Origin: CAZSBB01 sp964605235 | GTDB lineage: Bacteria > Planctomycetota > Phycisphaerae > Phycisphaerales > Phycisphaeraceae | Assembly (NCBI GenBank): GCA_964605235.1 | Contig: CAZSBB010000034.1 | Coordinates: 4,705 to 68,704 of the forward strand | DNA: 64,000 nt | Reading direction: 5' to 3' | Shown: positions 1-8,426 of the stretch, piece by piece | How the letters are laid out: each line of letters starts with the position of its first letter | Position numbering within the stretch: the stretch's first letter is position 1 | Made by a program: the position numbers and the translations under genes | The notes under the pieces: generated by a model | Database searches by the model: none | What the model was told of the DNA's origin: nothing | What the model saw: the letters and a program-made list of their open reading frames with translations, nothing else

Positions 1-117
1 CTGGTGTGGGGCTCCAAAACTCACCGCATCGACGTGGCGTTCCTGACCGTCAACGGGGTCATCAGCGTGCTGCTGGGCGCGCTGGGGGTGTTTGATGTGT
101 GGCGGGCGCTGGGATAG
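1..117 (+). CDS. C-terminal fragment of a membrane protein, possibly UbiA-family prenyltransferase
   Basis: The window opens inside a gene read in frame 1; 38 codons remain before a TAG at 115-117. The residues form a hydrophobic segment (roughly AFLTVNGVISVLLGALGVFDVW) after a short polar stretch, as in the last transmembrane helix of a polytopic membrane protein. The pattern AFxTVNGxISVxLxxxGxxD is reminiscent of the last helix of UbiA-type 4-hydroxybenzoate polyprenyltransferases, but this rests on memory of the family and on very little sequence. The N-terminus lies outside the window. Confidence 0.45.
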   Translation: MVWGSKTHRIDVAFLTVNGVISVLLGALGVFDVWRALG

Positions 118-130
118 TTGCTGTGGATAT

Positions 131-201
131 CTGCAGGTCCGGGTTAGCCCAGACACGGACGCGCATGGGGTTGATTTTGTCCGTGCAAGCCCGGACCTAC
201 A
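131..201. repeat. Palindromic intergenic repeat, family B (GGTCCGGGCTTGCCCGGAC type)
   Basis: Two arms of the type GCAGGTCCGGG and CCCGGACCTAC face each other (131-141 and 190-200) with a shorter inner pair of GTCCG-like words. The same arrangement recurs in better preserved form at 57222-57292, so it is a dispersed element and not a gene-specific signal. The region is non-coding on both strands. It resembles the REP/BIME-like palindromes common in planctomycete intergenic DNA; mobility by a RAYT-type transposase is an inference. Confidence 0.6.
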
Positions 202-221
202 ACACGGTGACTTGGCGAATT

Positions 222-337
222 AACGAGCCGGAAGCGTCAGCGACGGGAAAAGCGCACGGTCGCCCACATCCTGTGGCATAGCGGAGAATCCTTTGGCGAC
301 CCCGCGCCCTGCCCGTCGCTGACGCTTCCGGCTCGTT
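222..337. repeat. Large inverted repeat, family A (ACGAGCC...GCGTCAGC)
   Basis: The 26 bases at 222-247 (beginning AACGAGCCGGAAGCGTCAGC) are perfectly complementary to 312-337, separated by 64 bases. A related but diverged pair occurs at 55409-55436 / 55470-55497, sharing ACGAGCC and GCGTCAGCRA. The element lies between the end of the first gene and the end of the convergent moxR gene, so it may also act as a bidirectional terminator. No ORF spans it convincingly. Confidence 0.75.
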
Positions 338-365
338 CAGACAGCAATATTCGGCAACCGGGGGA

Positions 366-1298
<933 letters not shown>

Positions 1299-1455
1299 TC
1301 GTGGCGGTCTCCACTGGGGCAGGGCAGTATAGCCCGATGTGCGCCGCTTTGCAGGGCGGAAACGGGGGGCAGCCGATAGAATGAGAAGTGATTCACCGGT
1401 TTGGGTTGGTGGTTGGTCCACCCGGCCCCTGCTGGAAACGGGATGCTGAGCACTC

Positions 1456-2310
1456 ATGTTTGAACGGCTGCACCTGCTCCTGACCCGTCTGGCGGGCTAC
1501 TTCCGCAACGAGCCGGTGGTGGTGCTGGTCGAGTTCGCCCTGGTCTGGCTGCTGGTGTATCTGGTCTTCCGCTTCCTCCGCGGCACGCGCGGCGCCCGCG
1601 CCATCAAGGGCGTCGCCTTCCTCTTGATCGCCACCACCCTGACCATCAAAGTCCTGGGCAGCGAGGAAACCTTCCAACGCCTCAACTTCCTGTACAACGG
1701 CTTCCTGGGCCTCGCCTCCATCGCCCTGGTGATCGTCTTCCAGCCCGAGCTGCGCCGGGGTCTGGTCCGCCTGGGTGAGACGCGCTTCTTCCGGGCCGGC
1801 GGGTTGCGTCGCGCGCGGGTGATTGAGGAAGTCGTCTCCGCAGCGGGCTACCTGAGCAAGAACAAGATCGGCGCCCTGGTGGTGCTCGAACGTGAAGTTG
1901 GTCTCGAAGGCGTGGTCGAAGCCGGCATCCGCATGGACGCCGTGGTCAGCAAGGAACTGATCAACACCATCTTCTGGCCCGGCAGCGCCCTGCACGACAT
2001 GGCGGTGGTCGTCCGCGGCGACCGCATCAGCGCAGCCGGCGTGCAGCTGCCCCTGGCGGAGGCGGAACAGTTCTCCTCCGAGCTGGGCTCGCGCCATCGC
2101 GCCGCGCTGGGACTCAGCCAGGAGAGCGACGCCCTGGTCGTGGTGGTCAGCGAGGAAACCGGCACCATCAGCGTCGCCGAACGCGGCCGACTCACCCGCA
2201 ACCTCACCGTCGACGGCCTGCGCACTTTGCTGGTGCGCGGCCTGGGGGAAATGAAACTCGTCGGCAACGGCAACGAAGCAGAAGAATCCGAAACCGGCAA
2301 AGCTGCCTGA
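1456..2310 (+). CDS. dacA: Membrane diadenylate cyclase (CdaA/DacA type, DisA_N domain)
   Basis: This 284-residue protein should make the second messenger c-di-AMP from two ATP at the inner membrane. Three hydrophobic segments fill residues about 20-40, 50-68 and 78-96, followed by the DisA_N cyclase domain to about residue 255. The family's RHR motif is present at 213-215 (GSRHRAALG), followed by the conserved VVSEETGTISV. The usual DGA motif reads D-M-A (181-183) in LHDMAVVV: the catalytic aspartate is kept but the glycine is methionine. The ATG at 1456 gives a normal CdaA N-terminus. The next gene, 16 bases downstream, encodes a YbbR/CdaR-like protein, the usual CdaA partner, which strongly supports the call. 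Confidence 0.93.
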   Translation: MFERLHLLLTRLAGYFRNEPVVVLVEFALVWLLVYLVFRFLRGTRGARAIKGVAFLLIATTLTIKVLGSEETFQRLNFLYNGFLGLASIALVIVFQPELRRGLVRLGETRFFRAGGLRRARVIEEVVSAAGYLSKNKIGALVVLEREVGLEGVVEAGIRMDAVVSKELINTIFWPGSALHDMAVVVRGDRISAAGVQLPLAEAEQFSSELGSRHRAALGLSQESDALVVVVSEETGTISVAERGRLTRNLTVDGLRTLLVRGLGEMKLVGNGNEAEESETGKAA

Positions 2311-2326
2311 AAGTCCAGCACACGCC

Positions 2327-3337
2327 ATGTGGGAAAAGTTCCGCGAGTTCATCCTGATCACCTTCATCGCCGCCCTGATCTGGCTCTATGCCGAGGGCGA
2401 AAACGTCCTGACCGACGACCGCGATGTCGATGTGGAGTTCGCCCCGGTGGCGCGCGATGTGCTCATCAAGCCCCGCCGGCCCGAAGGCAGCGTCACCGCC
2501 ACCTTCCGCGGCAACAGCGCGCAGCTCGCCGACCTCAAGGAACTGATCCGCAAAGGTCCGCTCACGCTGGAACTCAGTCCCTTGCCCGACAGCGTGCAGC
2601 AGACGGTGAACCTGCGCACCGCGCTGAGCAATCTCAAGACCATCGCCGACCTGGGCGTGACGCTGCTGGAGGTGCGCCCGGAAACGGTCACCGTCAGCGT
2701 CGAACGCATGGAAACGCAGACGCTGCCGCTGAGCCTGGCGGGGCAGGGCGACACGCAGCTGGCGGATGTGATCCTCAAGCCGGAGAAGGTGGCGGTGCGC
2801 CTGCCGGCGTCGCGCATGGCGGCGCGGGGTGACCAGCTGCGCGTCGAAGCCCGCCTCCCCTCGGGAGCGCTGACGGGTTTGTCCGTCAATCAGCAGCACA
2901 CCCTGACCAACGTGCCGGTGGTGGTGCCGGACTTGCTCGGCGCCGAGGATCTGAACGTCTCGCCCGCGACGGTCAGCGTCACCTTCACCATCCGCAAACT
3001 CGCCCGCGAACTGGTGCTGCCCAACGTGGCGGTGCGGCTGGTCGCGCCCCTGGCGGCGCTCAAGCAGTACAACGTGCAACTGGCGGCCGAGGACGATCAG
3101 TTCGTCCGCGACATCCGCATCACCGGCCCCAACGACCTGATCGAAAAAATCGAGGACCGCGAGCAGAAAGTCTGGGCGGACGTGCGCCTGGATGTCGAGG
3201 ACCTCGCCAAAGGCGACAGCAGGGACAGCGTCACCATCGTGCCGCACATCGACCTGCCCCCCGGGGTCAATCTGCTCGAACCCCCCTCGGCGGTGCGCAT
3301 CCGCATCACCAAAATCCGCCCCGCGACCGAACCCTGA
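2327..3337 (+). CDS. YbbR-domain (CdaR-like) protein, putative regulator of the diadenylate cyclase
   Basis: A 336-residue protein with one N-terminal transmembrane anchor (about residues 8-24, FILITFIAALIWLYAEGENV) and an extracytoplasmic region of repeated YbbR-type beta modules, recognisable from recurring patterns such as VSVERM...LPLSLAGQ and ITGPNDLIEKIEDREQKVWADVRL. YbbR/CdaR proteins bind CdaA at the membrane and modulate its activity in Firmicutes. The gene lies 16 bases after dacA on the same strand, as in the cdaA-cdaR operon. The third member of the firmicute operon, glmM, does not follow. Confidence 0.88.
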   Translation: MWEKFREFILITFIAALIWLYAEGENVLTDDRDVDVEFAPVARDVLIKPRRPEGSVTATFRGNSAQLADLKELIRKGPLTLELSPLPDSVQQTVNLRTALSNLKTIADLGVTLLEVRPETVTVSVERMETQTLPLSLAGQGDTQLADVILKPEKVAVRLPASRMAARGDQLRVEARLPSGALTGLSVNQQHTLTNVPVVVPDLLGAEDLNVSPATVSVTFTIRKLARELVLPNVAVRLVAPLAALKQYNVQLAAEDDQFVRDIRITGPNDLIEKIEDREQKVWADVRLDVEDLAKGDSRDSVTIVPHIDLPPGVNLLEPPSAVRIRITKIRPATEP

Positions 3338-3663
3338 GCGTGCTTACCCCGCCGGCCGGCTGAGCAATCATCGCAATACGCGCCCCCAGAACCCAGACGA
3401 CGCCGGGCGCGTCAGTACCCCCGCCATGTGGCCCACGGTGTCGTGGCGGTACGCGGTCAGTCTGGATCAGGCTTGATTGAACCTGTACCATTCCTTGTTG
3501 TGCAAGGAACCCGCTGTCGCCAGGCGCCTACGACAATATGAAATCCGGTCTAATTTCTTCTACAAGCATTAAACCCACGACAGTTCGAAGTGACGGTACG
3601 GACCATGCACCGCCGATACAATCACTGAGAGACGGATGTTTCCATTGGCGACGCGAGTAGACG
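3338..3663. other. Intergenic region between ybbR-like gene and ietA-like gene
   Basis: No convincing gene is seen in these 326 bases. A small hairpin, TTCCTTG-TTGTG-CAAGGAA at 3491-3509, could end transcription of the cyclase operon, although no T-run follows. The DNA just upstream of the AAA gene looks more AT-rich than its surroundings and presumably carries its promoter; no clear hexamer pair was picked. Confidence 0.5.
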
Positions 3664-4584
3664 ATGCCCACGACGAAGAAACTGGCGGAACTCTTCCGAG
3701 CCCTGGCAGCTGACGACGTGACAGGCGCGACTGGTGTGGCTGCGCAGATCTGCAACGATGAAGAGGGAAAAGGTCACTTTGGCGTGGCCCGCCACCTGCG
3801 TGGAGCGCTGGCCGGCAGCGGGAACGGGGCTAAGTGCGGACACGACCAGAATGCTCCGGGACAGAACGGCAACGGGCTAATCAACACAGCCCTGGTGGCG
3901 TTGCCGAGCGATGTGAACTTGGTGGATGTGGTTCTGACGTCGAGCGCTCGTCGCGAGCTTAAGGGTGTCATCGCGGAATGGAAGCACCGCGACTCCCTTC
4001 AGCGCCGCGGTCTGGCGCCGCGGTCGAAGCTGCTGTTCCACGGTCCGCCAGGATGCGGGAAGAGCCTGACCGCTAGGGCGCTGGGGCATGAGCTGGGGCT
4101 GCCAGTTTGGGTAGTACGCTTCGACGCCGTGATCGGGTCGTACCTCGGGCAGACTGCCATACACCTGCGCCAGCTATTTCATTTGGCGGAGACCACGTCG
4201 TGCGTGCTGCTGCTGGACGAATTGGACGCACTGGGGAAACGCCGCGGCAATCCGCTGGATGTCGGTGAGCTGGATCGGATCGTGATCTCACTCATGCAGG
4301 AACTGGAGCATTCCAGACCGCGAGGGTTGATCATCGGCACGTCCAACATGCCCCGACACCTGGATGACGCACTTTGGCGTCGGTTCGACTTGGCGCTGGC
4401 GTTCGGTTGCCCAAAGCGGACTGTGCTGACGACCTTCGCGAAGAAGCTGGCGGCATCAAACAAAGTATCCTTGCCGACGACGGTCCTTCGACGGGCGGCG
4501 GGCAGCCGCAGTTTCGCCGACGCGGAGTCGGTGGTCATGGCCGAGGCAAGACGGCAGGCTCTTGAAAAGCATTTGAGAGACTAA
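3664..4584 (+). CDS. ietA: IetA-like AAA+ ATPase of a two-gene ATPase-subtilase (IetAS) defence system
   Basis: A 306-residue AAA+ ATPase. Walker A is GPPGCGKS (about 127-134), Walker B is LLLDELD (about 182-188), and IIGTSNMPRHLDDALWRRFD supplies the sensor and arginine-finger region. The first 75 residues form a helical domain, consistent with an adaptor or substrate-sensing segment. The stop codon abuts the start of the subtilase gene with no spacing, so the two are surely co-expressed. An AAA ATPase followed directly by an S8 subtilase is the arrangement of ietA-ietS, described as incompatibility determinants on an Agrobacterium Ti plasmid and later as an anti-phage system (IetAS). The family call rests on gene order, domain type and size, not on an alignment. 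Confidence 0.8.
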   Translation: MPTTKKLAELFRALAADDVTGATGVAAQICNDEEGKGHFGVARHLRGALAGSGNGAKCGHDQNAPGQNGNGLINTALVALPSDVNLVDVVLTSSARRELKGVIAEWKHRDSLQRRGLAPRSKLLFHGPPGCGKSLTARALGHELGLPVWVVRFDAVIGSYLGQTAIHLRQLFHLAETTSCVLLLDELDALGKRRGNPLDVGELDRIVISLMQELEHSRPRGLIIGTSNMPRHLDDALWRRFDLALAFGCPKRTVLTTFAKKLAASNKVSLPTTVLRRAAGSRSFADAESVVMAEARRQALEKHLRD

Positions 4585-6684
4585 ATGGCAGAACGCTCTA
4601 GACAGATCGTTCCTCGCACCTACTTCCTGAACGAGACGCACGAGCTGACGCCGCTGGAAGGCGGCGGCGGTGGGCGTCTGCCGAAGTACGTCGGAATCTC
4701 CTGGGCGGCCAAAGGGCAGAAGATCAGTCAGAGTCTCAAAGCCATTGAAGCGAAGGTGGCGGGATCGAAGGATCCGACGAAGGATCGGCGGTACTTCGTG
4801 CTGGCCCAGCCGGTAGACGAGGTGGAGAAGGAGTCGAAGGACAAGAAGAAGGCGCCCCGGGGCACCTTCAAGGAGAAGACCGAGTTCGGTGGCGAACACG
4901 GCCGCGTGTTCGCGAGACTGGGACTGGACCTGCTCCAGGTGACGGCGGACGGCAAGGCCATCGTTCACGGCGAGAAGGAGCGGGTGGGCACGCTGCTTCA
5001 GCGCACGACGACGTTGGACGATCTGGGAGCTCGCGAACAAGCCCGATGGGCGACGATTGACTCGTTCGAGCTCGTTCCTCTGCAACTGCGCGTGGACGAC
5101 ACCTGGCTTCGGTCTCTCAAGCTTAGTCAAACGTCTGACATCGTGATCGAGCTCCAGCCCGTGCTAACCCGGGTTGAAGCGGACGGTGTCCTTCGCGCCA
5201 TCACAGAGCTGCTCTCCCAGCAAGCTAATGAAAAATTGACGGGCATGGGGACGGACTTTTCGGGGCGGCACTGGTTCAGGGGCAAAGCCACGCAGAAATC
5301 GGTGAGGGCGATCGCGAGGGATTTCTTTTCGGTGCAGGCCATTCACTCCCCGCTCTATTCGATTGCTGCTTCCAAGTCAGTCGGGCGCGGTGCAAGCCGA
5401 GCATCCGCGGTTTCGCCGGTTACTCCCGACCTCAATTCCCTGCCTTGCGTGGCGGTGGTGGACCTCGGCGTCGCCGACGATCACAAGCGGCTCAAAGCAT
5501 ATCGGCGCGGGCGGTTTATTCCGCAGGACGCTCCCAATCCGCCGGTGGGCGATCACGGTGCCTTTGTGGCGTCGCGCGTGGTGTTCGGGGATTGCGGCAG
5601 CGACGTAGAGCTTGGCGCCAGCGTCGGAAAATGCAGTTTCGTGGACGCGGTGGTGGCGGACTATCCCGACGGGTCCGGCCGAAACAACCGGGTCAACGAC
5701 AAGATCGTTATGGAAGCCATTGACGGCGTGCGAGGCTCTGCTCCCGATGTTCGCGTCTTCAACCTCAGCTTCAGCGACAGCCGGCCTCTGTGGGCTTTCG
5801 ATGAAGTGGAACGAACCGAGAAGCGGCGGTTGCTACAGGATCTGGACAACTTCGTGTTCGCCAACGACGCTATGGTGGTAGTCGCGGCCGGCAACTCCGA
5901 TGCCGGCGTGCCGCCCGATCAGGCATATCCGGATCACGTGGACGACCCGAGGTGGGCGCTGGGTCCTTGGGCGTGCGGATTCAATACGTTGATCTGCGGA
6001 TCATTCGTCAGTCGGCTCGGAACGGGCGGGCTCGTATCGACCGTTGGTTGGCCAAGTCCGTTCAGCCGCATCGGCCCCGGAATATGCGACGCGCCAATCC
6101 CCTCCTTCAGCGCGGCGGGAGGAAACACGAACGGCAGTTACGGATTCACATCGGGGCTGGGAGTGTGGGGTTACTCCGGACAAGGGCTTGCGGAAGATCG
6201 AATGGGAACCTCGCACGCCGCTCCAATTCTCGCGCGGGAGTGTGCCCTGACGATTCACGAGCTTCAGCAGCACTGTGTCGCAGGCACGCAGCCCTTTGGA
6301 GTGACGGCGCGGGCGTTTCTTACGCTTGTCGCGCGGCGCCAAACATTCGACGATCGCATTGAAGCGTTGGCAAAGCGTACGCTCGGCAGCGGCAAGGCGA
6401 CAGCGGATCGCCTGGCTACGCCGTCAGTCGGGACGGCGGTGATGCTGTGGCAAGGCTACATCGAATCAACCAAGGATACGGTCCGGGTGCAGTTGCCCAT
6501 ACCGATGGACTGGCTGGCGCACGCCCAGCGTCCGGTTCTGCGGCTTGTGGTGTGTTCGAATCCCCCGGTGAACGAATCCGCCCACGCGACCTGGGCGTGC
6601 CGAAAGGTCAGTGCGGTCCTGCACCTGGGGCCCGAAGCGCCGTTTGTCCGAGCACCCAGCGGCGGACACGGCAGCTTCCGGTGA
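4585..6684 (+). CDS. ietS: IetS-like S8 subtilase, frameshifted near its C-terminus
   Basis: This 699-residue ORF encodes a serine protease with an N-terminal region of about 280 residues and then an S8 subtilase domain. The triad is visible: Asp293 in VVDLGV, His324 in GDHGAFVAS, Ser543 in GTSHAAP, plus oxyanion Asn437 in AAGNSD. There is no signal peptide, so it should act in the cytoplasm, as expected for a defence effector controlled by the adjoining AAA ATPase. The reading frame ends at 6682-6684 just after SGGHGSFR, but one additional C in the CC at 6678-6679 would continue as GSFPVIDRRYDL and run to 6986, giving 800 residues. The catalytic domain is intact; the missing piece is a conserved-looking tail of about 100 residues. 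Confidence 0.82.
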   Translation: MAERSRQIVPRTYFLNETHELTPLEGGGGGRLPKYVGISWAAKGQKISQSLKAIEAKVAGSKDPTKDRRYFVLAQPVDEVEKESKDKKKAPRGTFKEKTEFGGEHGRVFARLGLDLLQVTADGKAIVHGEKERVGTLLQRTTTLDDLGAREQARWATIDSFELVPLQLRVDDTWLRSLKLSQTSDIVIELQPVLTRVEADGVLRAITELLSQQANEKLTGMGTDFSGRHWFRGKATQKSVRAIARDFFSVQAIHSPLYSIAASKSVGRGASRASAVSPVTPDLNSLPCVAVVDLGVADDHKRLKAYRRGRFIPQDAPNPPVGDHGAFVASRVVFGDCGSDVELGASVGKCSFVDAVVADYPDGSGRNNRVNDKIVMEAIDGVRGSAPDVRVFNLSFSDSRPLWAFDEVERTEKRRLLQDLDNFVFANDAMVVVAAGNSDAGVPPDQAYPDHVDDPRWALGPWACGFNTLICGSFVSRLGTGGLVSTVGWPSPFSRIGPGICDAPIPSFSAAGGNTNGSYGFTSGLGVWGYSGQGLAEDRMGTSHAAPILARECALTIHELQQHCVAGTQPFGVTARAFLTLVARRQTFDDRIEALAKRTLGSGKATADRLATPSVGTAVMLWQGYIESTKDTVRVQLPIPMDWLAHAQRPVLRLVVCSNPPVNESAHATWACRKVSAVLHLGPEAPFVRAPSGGHGSFR

Positions 6685-6986
6685 TCGACCGGCGATACGA
6701 CCTGAGTCGTTACAAGCCGGGCGGGGAGAAGCCAGCTGATGGTGACGTGTGGCTGTTAGAGCTCTCGTACAGTGAGATAGCGCCGTACGCCGCTCCCATG
6801 GACTGTGACTCGCGACAGCGGGTGGCGTTCGCAGCCGAGTTGGTTGATGAGGGGGAGCGGCCCGTGGATCCGCAGCAGGCGATGCAGGCGTTGCCGATCG
6901 CCGCGACGATGAATCGGCTGTCGATACAGCCTGTTCCGGTGCGGAACCCCGTAATCATCCGGACGCGGCTGCCTGGGAATCGGTAG
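6679..6986 (+). pseudogene. Out-of-frame C-terminal tail of the IetS-like subtilase
   Basis: In the -1 frame relative to the subtilase, codons from about 6679 encode roughly 100 residues starting PVIDRRYDLSRYK and containing WLLELSYSEIAPY, QRVAFAAELVDEG and QALPIAATMNRL, ending at a stop at 6984-6986. This is well-formed protein sequence that fits the C-terminus of long subtilases of this kind and has no ribosome-binding site of its own. The simplest reading is a single-base deletion (or sequencing error) in the CC of TTCCGG at 6678-6679. A second gene or a programmed shift is less likely, since no slippery heptamer is present. Confidence 0.75.
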
Positions 6987-7499
6987 ACCCTGACGTGGTC
7001 CATTCGCAGTGGCGGTCCAAAATGTCGGGCTATGCCCGTGTTTCTTGTGAATTCAGGCGAAGAAAAGGTGACGAAGAATAGACACTATGAAAGCCAGGTC
7101 TCCCGGCGGCGTCCCGGATCATGGGGAACGTCGTCCGCCACAGGCGGGTTGGCTGCGTGGGTCGCCCACGGTTGGCGCCAGCAACAGGCGACTCGACATG
7201 CTGATTCTCGCCCTTGACCCCCGGGGGGCGGTAAATTCAAGAGCGTGACCTGCCGCTGCGACACCGACACGCACGCCCACCATTTCCGCAGCGGACCCAC
7301 CACGTCCCAGGCGCTGCACGATTTGCTGGTGGAACGCGCCGGACCAGGTGGTGTTCGAGGTCTGTTCGGCTGGCGGCTGGCTGGCGACGCGCCCACCATG
7401 CGTGGGGATGTCCATTTCTGGATTTCGCTGCTTTCCCCCACTGCTTTGACGTCCACATCTGCTGCTCTCATGTGCGGCTTCACCGCCACCAGGCGTTGC
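6987..7499. other. Non-coding stretch between the IetAS-like pair and the transporter genes
   Basis: These 513 bases contain only short overlapping frames without family features or ribosome-binding sites. The GC-rich patch CCCCCGGGGGGC near 7218 is a short palindrome. The operon on the minus strand ends at 7500, so any terminator for it should lie here, but no hairpin followed by a T-run is apparent. I see nothing else that can be supported. Confidence 0.5.
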
Positions 7500-8402
7500 C
7501 TACCCCTTCACCGCTCCGAGTTGAATGCCTTTGACCAGGAATTTCTGCAGGACGAAAAACACCACAATCATGGGCAGGATCGAAAGCGTGATGGCGGCCA
7601 TGAGCACATTGGTCTGCTGGCCCTGGGATGAATCGAAAAAGAGCAGGCCCACCGGCAGCGTGTAGCGGTGGGTCGATTTGAGCATGACCAGCGGCCAGAA
7701 GAAGGACTGGTAATTGCCGATGAAGGTGAAGATGGTCAGGGTGATCAGGCCCGGGCGTGACAGCGGCAGGATGATGTCGACAAAGAGCCGCCATTTGCTG
7801 GCTCCGTCGATCTCGGCGGCTTCGTCGAGGCTGGCGGGAATGGTGAGCATGAACTGACGCAGCAGGAAGGTGCCAAAGGCGCTGAAGGCGGCGGGAATGA
7901 TCAAGCCCCAGTAGGTGTCGACCAGCCCAAGGGTGATCATGATCTGGTAGTTGGGGATCATCATGACCAGACCGGGCAGCATCATGGTGCTCAGGTACAG
8001 GAAAAATACTTTGTCGCGTCCGGGCCAGCGCAGCCGTGCAAAGCTGAATCCCGCCAGCGCGCTGGTGAAGACCTGCAGGAAGGTGACGCTGCCGGCCACA
8101 AAGAGCGAATTGGCGTACCACCGGCCGTATGCGATGCCCTGGTACTGAATGTCGTCCGCGGCAGGCCCCAGCCCCAGCAGCAGGGCGTAGTTTTCCCACT
8201 GGAACACCGAGGGCAGCCAGGACTCAAGGCCCACCTCTTCGAGCGGTTTGAGGCTGGTGAGCACCATCCAGACAAAGGGCAGCACCATGGTCAGCGCCAG
8301 CAGCATCAGCAGCAGGTGCAATCCCGCGGCCGTGATCAGCCGGCCGGTCGCCTGCGGTGAGCGGGGCTTGCGCCTGATGTGGTTGTGTTGGAAGGTGGAC
8401 AT
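7500..8402 (-). CDS. Carbohydrate ABC transporter permease, MalG type
   Basis: A 300-residue inner-membrane permease with six hydrophobic segments and the cytoplasmic EAA loop EAAEIDGASKWRLFVDI, the docking site for the ATPase. LPFVWMVLTSLK near the N-terminus is typical of MalG/AraQ-type subunits. The gene is the last of the operon, 24 bases after the MalF-type permease gene. It should import oligosaccharides or sugars released by the hydrolases encoded upstream in the same operon. No ATP-binding subunit gene is present, as is common for CUT1 importers that share a genome-wide ATPase. Confidence 0.93.
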   Translation of the reverse strand: MSTFQHNHIRRKPRSPQATGRLITAAGLHLLLMLLALTMVLPFVWMVLTSLKPLEEVGLESWLPSVFQWENYALLLGLGPAADDIQYQGIAYGRWYANSLFVAGSVTFLQVFTSALAGFSFARLRWPGRDKVFFLYLSTMMLPGLVMMIPNYQIMITLGLVDTYWGLIIPAAFSAFGTFLLRQFMLTIPASLDEAAEIDGASKWRLFVDIILPLSRPGLITLTIFTFIGNYQSFFWPLVMLKSTHRYTLPVGLLFFDSSQGQQTNVLMAAITLSILPMIVVFFVLQKFLVKGIQLGAVKG

Positions 8403-8426
8403 GTGGCGGTCCGTTTCCCGGGGGCA

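Noticed and set aside
3664..4584. ClpX/FtsH-type housekeeping ATPase as the identity of the AAA gene
   Set aside because: No zinc-binding, transmembrane or protease domain; size and direct coupling to a subtilase fit IetA better.
6665..6690. Programmed ribosomal frameshifting as an explanation for the IetS-like tail
   Set aside because: No slippery heptamer or downstream pseudoknot-like structure was seen; a one-base loss in the CC of TTCCGG is simpler.
7085..7489. A 134-codon minus-strand frame after the IetS-like tail
   Set aside because: Overlapped by several other frames, rich in Arg/Pro/Ser, no ribosome-binding site and no family similarity.
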